A stretch of 49,626 nucleotides of DNA, from contig NZ_FNXE01000025.1 of assembly GCF_900108395.1 (NCBI RefSeq), positions 1 through 49,626 on the forward strand, in the 5' to 3' direction. A program made the position numbers and the translations under genes. The DNA comes from Paenimyroides marinum (lineage in GTDB: Bacteria; Bacteroidota; Bacteroidia; Flavobacteriales; Flavobacteriaceae). Of the stretch, positions 33,318 to 39,904 are shown one piece after another. Within the stretch, counting starts at the first letter, position 1. Each line of letters opens with the position of its first letter. The notes beneath the pieces were generated by a model, which made no database searches, was not told the DNA's origin, and saw only the letters and a list, made by a program, of their open reading frames with translations.

Positions 33318-34520
33318 ATGTTGTCAGATAAACAAAAAGAAATTATTTTAAGTACTGTGCCTTTATTACGTGAGGGCGGAGTAGCGCTAACCACGCATTT
33401 TTACAACAGAATGTTTACACATCATCCCGAATTAAAAAACCTGTTCAATATGGGGAATCAACAATCGGGCAAACAGCAAACAGCTTTGGCTTTGGCGGTT
33501 TTAGCTTATGCTGAAAATATTTCAAATCCGGCAGTTTTAATGCCAGCTGTTGATTTAATCGGACACAAACACACCAGTTTAAACATTCAGCCGGAACAAT
33601 ATGAGATTGTTGGTATGCATTTATTGGCATCTATCAAAGAAGTGCTTCAGGATTTGGCTACCGATGAGGTTTTAGATGCGTGGAAAGCAGCTTATGGTCA
33701 ATTGGCTCAGCTAATGATCGGTCACGAAGCCAAAATGTATCAGGATAAAGAACAAACCGTTGGACAATGGGTGGGATGGAAGAATTTTGTGGTACAACGC
33801 AAAGAGAAGGAATCAACAGAAATTACTTCTTTTTACTTGGTAACAGAAGACGGTTCTGAAGCTCCAAATTTCATTCCCGGTCAGTTTGTTAGCGTAAAGG
33901 TTTTTCTTCCAGGTATCAATCTAACCCAAATCAGACAATACAGTATTTCGTGTGCACCAAATAAAAACTACTTGAGAATATCGGTAAAACGCGAACGTAA
34001 TGAAAAGTTAGATGTAAACGGAATGATCAGCAATTTTTTACACGATGAAGTACACGAAGGAAGCGTGTTGTCATTAAGTGCACCGGCAGGAAATTTTACG
34101 TTGCAGAATCTATTTTCTAAAAAAGTATTTATAAGCGGCGGTATAGGTCAAACACCATTGCTTTCTATGTTAGAGTATTTAGAAGATACATCAGATAAAA
34201 ATGAACTGGTCTGGATTCATGCATGCAGAAATGCCGATGTTCGTGCCTTTTCAGATAGTATTGATTCAATTGCAGAAACCAATGTGAGGCTAAAACAACA
34301 TCAGTTTTATGACGTAGTTGATGAAACATTAGCAGAAAAAGGAGTATATAAAGGTATGCTGGATTTTTCTAAAATTGATAAATGGCAGTTTGAATCCAAT
34401 GCAGAGTATTATATTTGCGGACCAAAACCTTTCATAGAAAAAGCCGTGAAAGAGCTCACAGAAAATAAAGTAAGTGAAGAACATATTTTTTATGAAGAAT
34501 TCGGACCAAAGTCAATTTAA
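33318..34520 (+). CDS. hmp: Flavohemoglobin / nitric oxide dioxygenase
   Basis: Oxidises nitric oxide to nitrate using O2 and NADH, and so protects against nitrosative stress. The 400-residue protein has the standard three domains. The globin part (1-140) has Tyr 29 (B10, THFYNRMF), Gln 53 (E7) and the proximal His 85 (GHKHTSLNI). The FAD-binding part has RQYSIS (about 212-217), and the NAD-binding part has FISGGIGQTPLLSML and YYICGPKPFIEKAV. The promoter lacks a -33 box and has a Crp/Fnr-type palindrome at the class II position, so induction by an activator is likely. A terminator follows directly before the CLC gene. Confidence 0.96.
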   Translation: MLSDKQKEIILSTVPLLREGGVALTTHFYNRMFTHHPELKNLFNMGNQQSGKQQTALALAVLAYAENISNPAVLMPAVDLIGHKHTSLNIQPEQYEIVGMHLLASIKEVLQDLATDEVLDAWKAAYGQLAQLMIGHEAKMYQDKEQTVGQWVGWKNFVVQRKEKESTEITSFYLVTEDGSEAPNFIPGQFVSVKVFLPGINLTQIRQYSISCAPNKNYLRISVKRERNEKLDVNGMISNFLHDEVHEGSVLSLSAPAGNFTLQNLFSKKVFISGGIGQTPLLSMLEYLEDTSDKNELVWIHACRNADVRAFSDSIDSIAETNVRLKQHQFYDVVDETLAEKGVYKGMLDFSKIDKWQFESNAEYYICGPKPFIEKAVKELTENKVSEEHIFYEEFGPKSI

Positions 34521-34544
34521 TAAAAAAAGTAATTAATAAAAATC

Positions 34545-34567
34545 AGAGAAGCACTGCTTCTCTTTTT
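34545..34567 (+). terminator. Intrinsic terminator of the hmp gene
   Basis: AGAGAAGCA (34545-34553) and TGCTTCTCT (34555-34563) are 9-base arms around one base (a larger real loop), followed by five T. It ends only 6 bases before the next ATG, so the CLC gene has little room for a separate promoter. Confidence 0.82.
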
Positions 34568-34573
34568 GTGTAT

Positions 34574-35842
34574 ATGAACAATAGTGTGGTAACAAAGAAA
34601 AATTTTTTATGGGTTAAATGGAGCCGTGTGGTATATTGTGCGGCTTTAGTAGGAATCATTGTAGGATTAATTACCCTGATGTTTAAGAATTTAGTAGAAC
34701 AATATGAGCATTTATTATATAATAAAGCACAGAATTTTAAACTGTTTTTTTTCATTTTTCCGGTAATCGGATTAATGATTATTCATTTTCTTAGAATGTA
34801 CGTTTTTAACAAAAAGAAAAACAAAGGAATATCCGAAGTGTTAGAAGCAGTACGTAACGATAAAAAACTACCGGCATATAAAGTACCTTCGCATTTCTTC
34901 AACGGATTTTTAACTGTGGTTTTTGGTGGTAGTACGGGTATCGAGGTTTCAACTGTGGTAGCTACTTCGGCATTGGGAGATATGGCATCGCGTAAAGACC
35001 CTATTTTTAAAAAATACCGTAAAGAATTTATAGGCTCGGCTATTGCCTGCGGAGTTACACTACTATTTTGTAGTCCATTGGCAGGACTGTTTTTTTCATA
35101 CGAAACCATTGGTAAACAGCGAACAAAAGTTTTCTGGATTACACATTTGGTTAGTGTTAGTTTTGCAACTTTGATTCTATTGTTAATGAATGTTAACCCG
35201 GTATTTAATTTAGGTAATCACGATACGGTAATTCATTATCAGGTAATACCTTTTTTTGTGATATTAAGCCTGTTGGCTGCCTTATATGGCGTATATATGA
35301 CCAAAATGGTTACCTGGATAAAAAGTAAAAATTTCCTTGATTTTAATCCGTATCTACAAATTTTAATCGGCGGTTTGCTATTGGGCGGCTTATTGTTTGT
35401 ATTGCCACAGCTTTATGGCGATGGCTACCACGCCATAGAAAACATCATTCACAACAATCGCTTTGTATCCGTTGGATTTTGGTTTTTGTTAGGTGCGTTG
35501 TTTCTAAAACCATTTGCAACAGGCTTTTCTTTAAAATTAGGCGGTGATGGCGGCGTTTTTGCCCCAAGTATTTTCGGAGGGGCAATAATGGGTGCATTGA
35601 TAGGATTCATTGTACAAACCTATTTTTTTTCCGATGCACAAATAATTAATTTCGTAATCTTAGGCGTTGGGTTAACAGTGGCAGCAACGCTTCATGCACC
35701 TTTTACCGCATTGTTTTTAACCTTTGGTATGTTTAACTCTTACGGATTATGGATACCTTTAATTATTTTGGTATTCTTAAGTTTTTTTATTTCAAAAAGA
35801 ATATTTCCGTACACTGTTTATACCCTGGCGTTAAAAAAATGA
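34574..35842 (+). CDS. CLC-family chloride channel/transporter
   Basis: A polytopic membrane protein of 422 residues with about ten or more helices. CLC features are GISEVLEAV at the first selectivity segment, FGGSTGIEVSTVVATSALGD (with the gating glutamate, residue 124), LLFCSPLAGLFFSYE, and the late signature GGDGGVFAPSIFGGAIMGALIG. The retained gating glutamate allows either a channel or a Cl-/H+ exchanger. ATG 34574 is used rather than the GTG at 34568. The start lies just after the hmp terminator, so it may be expressed by read-through. There is no C-terminal CBS domain. Confidence 0.92.
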   Translation: MNNSVVTKKNFLWVKWSRVVYCAALVGIIVGLITLMFKNLVEQYEHLLYNKAQNFKLFFFIFPVIGLMIIHFLRMYVFNKKKNKGISEVLEAVRNDKKLPAYKVPSHFFNGFLTVVFGGSTGIEVSTVVATSALGDMASRKDPIFKKYRKEFIGSAIACGVTLLFCSPLAGLFFSYETIGKQRTKVFWITHLVSVSFATLILLLMNVNPVFNLGNHDTVIHYQVIPFFVILSLLAALYGVYMTKMVTWIKSKNFLDFNPYLQILIGGLLLGGLLFVLPQLYGDGYHAIENIIHNNRFVSVGFWFLLGALFLKPFATGFSLKLGGDGGVFAPSIFGGAIMGALIGFIVQTYFFSDAQIINFVILGVGLTVAATLHAPFTALFLTFGMFNSYGLWIPLIILVFLSFFISKRIFPYTVYTLALKK

Positions 35843-35865
35843 TTTTTTCATTGAAAAATTTTAAA

Positions 35866-35887
35866 TAACGTACCAGTTCTTACGTTA
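35866..35887. promoter_or_regulatory. Inverted repeat upstream of the Crp/Fnr gene
   Basis: TAACGTA (35866-35872) and TACGTTA (35881-35887) are perfect 7-base arms with an 8-base spacer. The centre is 37 bp upstream of the centre of the -7 box at 35910-35917. It may be a site for the gene's own product or another regulator. Confidence 0.5.
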
Positions 35888-35909
35888 AAAATATTTATTT
35901 AAATCGTCT

Positions 35910-35917
35910 TATATTTG
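35910..35917 (+). promoter_or_regulatory. -7 box of the Crp/Fnr regulator gene
   Basis: TATATTTG matches TAnnTTTG and ends 19 bp before the ATG at 35937. No -33 TTG is present at the usual spacing. Confidence 0.55.
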
Positions 35918-35936
35918 TAGTTCTTAGGTTAAAGCT

Positions 35937-36527
35937 ATGATTAAAGTAGATTTGTTATTAAGTTGTGGTGCCACGTTGCGTAAGGTAGTAAAAAACGAAA
36001 TGATTTTTGAAGCCGGACAATTTCCCTCATACTATTATCAGGTAGTTGAAGGAAAAGTAAAAATGAATAATTACAGCGACGATGGCAAAGAGTTCATACA
36101 GGATATTTTTACTGCAGGTCGCAGTTTTGGCGAGCCACCCTTATTTATAAATGAACGTTATCCGGCAAATGCCATTGCCATAACTAAAGGCGTGGTGGTT
36201 CAGATCACCAAAACGCTTTTTTATGAAATGCTGAGAAACGATCCCGAAATATCTATAGAAATTAACCGTAGTTTGGCACGTCGTTTATTTTATAAATCAA
36301 TCATGGCACCTGAACTTTCATCGCAAAGTCCTGAAAAGCGTCTGCTTAAATTGTTACATTACCTTAAAGAACAGCAAAACGAGACTAACAAAGCGTTTAT
36401 GGTTGAATTATCGCGCCAGCAATTAGCCGATTTAACCGGCTTACGCGTGGAAACAGTAATCAGAACCATAAAGCAATTAGAAAAACAAAAAGAACTTACT
36501 ATTGTAGAAGGGAAAATTTATTTGTGA
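35937..36527 (+). CDS. Crp/Fnr-family transcription regulator
   Basis: A 196-residue regulator with an N-terminal cyclic-nucleotide-binding-type beta roll (VVEGKVKMNNYSDDGKEFIQDIFTAGRSFGEP is the typical core) and a C-terminal winged helix (SRQQLADLTGLRVETVIRTIKQLEKQKEL, recognition helix about 170-185). There is only one cysteine (residue 10), so the iron-sulfur cluster of true FNR cannot form, and the cAMP-binding arginine-serine pair is not evident. This fits heme- or NO-sensing or orphan branches such as DNR/HcpR-like, but the effector is unknown. Its gene lies two genes downstream of hmp, whose promoter has a matching type of site. Confidence 0.9.
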   Translation: MIKVDLLLSCGATLRKVVKNEMIFEAGQFPSYYYQVVEGKVKMNNYSDDGKEFIQDIFTAGRSFGEPPLFINERYPANAIAITKGVVVQITKTLFYEMLRNDPEISIEINRSLARRLFYKSIMAPELSSQSPEKRLLKLLHYLKEQQNETNKAFMVELSRQQLADLTGLRVETVIRTIKQLEKQKELTIVEGKIYL

Positions 36528-36539
36528 GGCAGTTTCTTT

Positions 36540-36557
36540 AACGATAAATCGTTTTTT
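36540..36557 (+). terminator. Short hairpin terminator of the Crp/Fnr gene
   Basis: AACGAT (36540-36545) and ATCGTT (36548-36553) with a tight loop, followed by six T. The stem is short, so confidence is moderate. Confidence 0.6.
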
Positions 36558-36702
36558 AGTTGATGAATAAATTTCTGGACGACTAATTTTATTCGGAGGT
36601 TTTTATAAATGAAATGTTATTTTTTTACAATCTTTTCAAAATAAAATAGGAATTTTAAAGTTATTATAGTTTATTTGAACCCAAAATCAAACTTTACTAT
36701 CA

Positions 36703-37701
36703 ATGAAATCGTATTCCGTTTTTGAAATCAATGACATTTTGAAGGGAACCATTATTGGAGCAACTTCTCAAAATATAACTGCTACAGAAGAACTTACCAG
36801 AGCAAAAGTTTCCGATATTTCCTTTATTGGCAATAAAAAATACGAAAAATTATGGAATACGTCAAAAGCCAGTGTAGCTGTTGTAAATAAAGATATTTCT
36901 ATTGAACCAGGTACCGACAGGGCTTTTGTTCAGGTAGATAATGCGGATTTGGCGATGTCGCAGATTTTGGAGCTGTTTGCCTTGCCTATGCCCGAATTTT
37001 CCGTTGATATTCACACAACTGCTATCATTGATGTAACTGCAAAAATAGGAAACGGGGTAAGGATAGGTGCCGGATGTTATGTGGGACCACGTACCGAGAT
37101 TGGCGACGGAACTATTTTATATCCGAATGTTACTGTATTAGACGATTGTGTGATAGGTAAACAAACCGTGATTTGGTCTGGAGCAGTAGTGCGTGAACGT
37201 TCAAAAATAGGGCATCAGTGCATCATTCATCCAAATGCAACCATTGGAGCCGATGGTTTTGGTTTCCGTCCTTGCCCGGAAAGAGGTTTGGTAAAAATCC
37301 CGCAAATCGGTGATGTAGTTATTGGCAATCAGGTCGAAATAGGAGCAAATGCTTGTGTAGATCGCGGTAAATTCAGCTCAACCATTATTGGCGATGGCTG
37401 TAAAATAGACAACTTAGTACAAATTGGTCACAACAGCGAATTGGGTATGTTTTGTATTATGGCTGGTAACAGCGGTTTGGCAGGATCGGTTAAATTAGGT
37501 AACGGTGTAATTATTGGTGGTAGTGCCTCTATTAAAGACCATACAACCATTGGCGACCGTGCCGTTATTGGCGCAGGTTCTGGTGTAACTGGTGATGTAG
37601 AAGCTGGTAAAACCATGTTGGGCTACCCTGCGTTAGAAGCCCGCGATACCCTAAAACAATGGGCAATTATGAAACGCTTGTTAAACGAGAGTAAGAAGTA
37701 G
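36703..37701 (+). CDS. lpxD: LpxD-like UDP-3-O-acylglucosamine N-acyltransferase
   Basis: Third step of lipid A synthesis in LpxD proteins: transfer of a 3-hydroxyacyl chain from ACP to the 2-amino group. The 332-residue protein has the N-terminal uridine-binding domain (about 1-100) and then many hexapeptide repeats forming a left-handed beta helix (ATIGADGFGFRP is a family signature). The catalytic histidine lies in NLVQIGHNSELG. Length is a little short of E. coli LpxD (341). It is not next to lpxC, fabZ or lpxA, so it may be a second LpxD paralogue; the gene symbol is by similarity only. Two AT-rich orphan genes follow 7 bases later. Confidence 0.85.
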   Translation: MKSYSVFEINDILKGTIIGATSQNITATEELTRAKVSDISFIGNKKYEKLWNTSKASVAVVNKDISIEPGTDRAFVQVDNADLAMSQILELFALPMPEFSVDIHTTAIIDVTAKIGNGVRIGAGCYVGPRTEIGDGTILYPNVTVLDDCVIGKQTVIWSGAVVRERSKIGHQCIIHPNATIGADGFGFRPCPERGLVKIPQIGDVVIGNQVEIGANACVDRGKFSSTIIGDGCKIDNLVQIGHNSELGMFCIMAGNSGLAGSVKLGNGVIIGGSASIKDHTTIGDRAVIGAGSGVTGDVEAGKTMLGYPALEARDTLKQWAIMKRLLNESKK

Positions 37702-37708
37702 TTTAATT

Positions 37709-38281
37709 ATGTATAGAAAATGGATATTACTTGTATTTATATGTTATTTGCTAATATCGTGTTCTTCATCTAAAGAAGCTTTTATGCCCTTTAGAAATAT
37801 GGCATATTCCGGACAAAGTTTACTGCCTGTTCAAAAAAATAATGCTGATTGGATATTGCGTGTATGGATTAATAATGGAACTTCAGTTGATAGGATAATT
37901 ACCGTATCAGATGATTCTTTGTTTAAAAAACAAGGTAAATTATTAGAAATAGGTTTTTTAGATAAGAAAAGTTTGTTTTCAACAAAGGAGAAGTATTTTT
38001 TTAAAGAAAATGATGTTTCACCTAAAAGTGGTTTTAAAGAATTTATGCTAAAGATTGAAACTCTTAAACTTGAAGATTATACCGATCAAGAAAATTTTGA
38101 TATTTTATTAGATCATGAACCTTTTTCTTTGTATGTTGTTGAATTTAAAAAAGACGGAAAGTACAATCAATTTGTTTTTAGAACATATTTCCCTTTAGAA
38201 GATTTTTCTAATGATGATAAATTTAAAAGTTTAGAAAAATTATTGTTTGATGAGTTTAAGATTGATTTCTATTTAAAATGA
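37709..38281 (+). CDS. Uncharacterised lipoprotein, AT-rich
   Basis: A 190-residue protein with a lipoprotein signal (MYRKWILLVFICYLLISCSSS, Cys 18). The rest has no motif I recognise. It includes NNADWILRVWINNGTSVDR and a charged C-terminal part (SLEKLLFDEFKIDFYLK). Base composition is clearly more AT-rich than the lpxD gene before it. It starts 7 bases after the lpxD stop and its TGA overlaps the next gene's ATG by four bases (ATGA), so the two orphans are coupled and may have arrived together. Confidence 0.75.
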   Translation: MYRKWILLVFICYLLISCSSSKEAFMPFRNMAYSGQSLLPVQKNNADWILRVWINNGTSVDRIITVSDDSLFKKQGKLLEIGFLDKKSLFSTKEKYFFKENDVSPKSGFKEFMLKIETLKLEDYTDQENFDILLDHEPFSLYVVEFKKDGKYNQFVFRTYFPLEDFSNDDKFKSLEKLLFDEFKIDFYLK

Positions 38282-38859
38282 AAAATGTTAAGTTAATAAA
38301 TAGAGATTTAGTTTTAGTAAAATATAGAAACTTTCCTTTATTAGCATTTGAGGAAGATTTAGATGATTACTTTTCTTATTGTCCGGATTATATAGGTTTT
38401 TATTGGATAAAGTTAAAAGAGGAAAATGATGCCGTTTTAATAGAAGAGTTATTGAAATTATTGAATTTTTTTGAAACTAAAGAGTTAATATTTTTAGGAC
38501 AGATTGATAAACCTTGGATTTCAAAACCAATGTCTAAACGGTTTAGTTCTGTTATTTACAATAAAGCTATTAAGTTTTTCAAAAGCAATGCTATTTGGAC
38601 AAAGTTTAACGGAGCCGTAAAAGTTGAGAAAGAAAGTTTTAATGAGTTTTTAACTCACTTTTTTACGCTAACAAAGTTTGAAGCCTATTTCTGTGATCAT
38701 TATTTTTCAGATGAAAGTCAAAATATTCTTTTTTCCATTCATTATTCAGGAGAAATACAAATTTTAACTTTAAATGATGAAGCAGATAATAACTTTTTAT
38801 CTTTTGTAAAAAATACAGAATTCATAGACAGTTTTCGAAAAGATACAGATAGATTATAA
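38278..38859 (+). CDS. Uncharacterised protein, AT-rich, coupled to the preceding lipoprotein
   Basis: A 193-residue cytosolic protein, with no signal peptide or membrane helix. It is rich in aromatic and acidic residues (LDDYFSYCPDYIGFYWIKLKE, KFEAYFCDHYFSD), a composition often seen in polymorphic-toxin immunity proteins, but no family is recognised and no toxin gene is adjacent. Sampled stretches of the DNA have only about 17-33% G+C by hand count, lower than nearby genes. It overlaps the lipoprotein gene by four bases and is followed by a strong terminator. Confidence 0.72.
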   Translation: MKNVKLINRDLVLVKYRNFPLLAFEEDLDDYFSYCPDYIGFYWIKLKEENDAVLIEELLKLLNFFETKELIFLGQIDKPWISKPMSKRFSSVIYNKAIKFFKSNAIWTKFNGAVKVEKESFNEFLTHFFTLTKFEAYFCDHYFSDESQNILFSIHYSGEIQILTLNDEADNNFLSFVKNTEFIDSFRKDTDRL

Positions 38860-38862
38860 ATC

Positions 38863-38889
38863 ACCTCCCGAAGAAATTCGGGAGGTTTT
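38863..38889 (+). terminator. Intrinsic terminator with a GAAA loop
   Basis: CCTCCCGAA (38864-38872) and TTCGGGAGG (38877-38885) around a GAAA tetraloop, then four T. The 18-base core at 38867-38884 recurs exactly at 39808-39825. Confidence 0.9.
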
Positions 38890-39037
38890 ATTTTATATGT
38901 TAAAATTGTTGCCTTTGAGTAATTTTTCCACACGCATACAAAACAATCAATACAACAACTATAGATGTAATTTCTTTTTAACAACCTGTGTAATAATGTG
39001 CTCATCTTTTATAAAACGTAGGTTTAACTATTTTATC

Positions 39038-39061
39038 TGGTTTTATTTATAAATAAAACCA
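39038..39061. repeat. Perfect 24-bp palindrome in the intergenic gap
   Basis: TGGTTTTATTTA (39038-39049) is followed directly by its reverse complement TAAATAAAACCA (39050-39061). It lies in the 278-base gap between the orphan pair and the beta-barrel gene, about 77 bp before the ATG. It may be an operator or a hairpin; apart from it and the terminator, I see nothing else in this gap. Confidence 0.6.
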
Positions 39062-39137
39062 TGCTCATTTAATATTGTCTGGGTTGGTTCTTGTATTTCT
39101 TGGTTGAAGACTTAATATTCAATTAAAAAATAATTAT

Positions 39138-39779
39138 ATGCGTTTTATCATTGTTTTACTCCTTTTTTTTCTGCCATTTAATAGTACACAAGCACAACAA
39201 TTTAATAATTTTTCGTTGGAATTAGGAGGGGGAGCTCATTTTCCTTTCAATCCAAAAGATTCAAAAGATCAGACAAGCCTTTCCAATTATATTTCTATGA
39301 AACAGTTTCAGGTTTCGGGGCGGTATATGTTCAATGAAAAAATTGGACTGAAGGGACAGTATGGCTACTTTTATTTTCAGGATAAAGAAAATCATTTGAA
39401 CAAGACAACAATGCACAAAATTACTTTGGAAGCTGTTTATAATTTAGGCGAAGCACTGAATTTTAATTTTAGTTTACAAGAGCGTTTTACATTATTGGTG
39501 CATGGTGGTGCAGGAATTTCGTTACTAGAGCCCAAAGACCGTGATGTTTATGAGAAAATTGGTAATTTACAGCTTGGAGTTACTCCTTTGGTAAAAATAA
39601 GCGATCAGGTTGCTTTTTATTTAGATGTAACACCGGTGTTAAATTTAATGCAGCATTATTCTTACGGAGGTAACCTTCTTGATGCTGATTACAAGGCTCA
39701 AACCGGATTTTTTCTAACAGCAAATGCAGGTTTTGTATTTTATTTAGGAAATAGAAACCATCACGCAGATTGGTATTAA
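39138..39779 (+). CDS. Small outer-membrane beta-barrel protein
   Basis: A 213-residue protein with a Sec signal peptide (MRFIIVLLLFFLPFNSTQAQ). The mature part alternates hydrophobic and polar residues in amphipathic strands (FSLELGGGAHFPF, QFQVSGRYMF, IGLKGQYGYFYF, KITLEAVYNLG, FTLLVHGGAGISL, FFLTANAGFVFYLG), about eight strands in all, the size of an OmpA-type barrel. In Bacteroidota such barrels often carry a C-terminal OmpA peptidoglycan-binding domain; this one lacks it. The function is unknown. It stands alone, flanked by two identical terminator cores. Confidence 0.82.
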   Translation: MRFIIVLLLFFLPFNSTQAQQFNNFSLELGGGAHFPFNPKDSKDQTSLSNYISMKQFQVSGRYMFNEKIGLKGQYGYFYFQDKENHLNKTTMHKITLEAVYNLGEALNFNFSLQERFTLLVHGGAGISLLEPKDRDVYEKIGNLQLGVTPLVKISDQVAFYLDVTPVLNLMQHYSYGGNLLDADYKAQTGFFLTANAGFVFYLGNRNHHADWY

Positions 39780-39801
39780 GAAGAACCTGATTAAAAAACT
39801 A

Positions 39802-39830
39802 AAAACCCCCGAAGAAATTCGGGAGTTTTG
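39802..39830. terminator. Bidirectional terminator between the beta-barrel gene and gcvP
   Basis: CCCGAA (39808-39813) and TTCGGG (39818-39823) around GAAA, extended outward through one mismatch to A/T pairs. T-rich on both strands, and placed between converging genes. Confidence 0.85.
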
Positions 39831-39904
39831 TTTTACACACAGAATATTATCAATTAAATATCTGTTTTTACATATACATCTATACAATATACATTGTACT
39901 AAAA

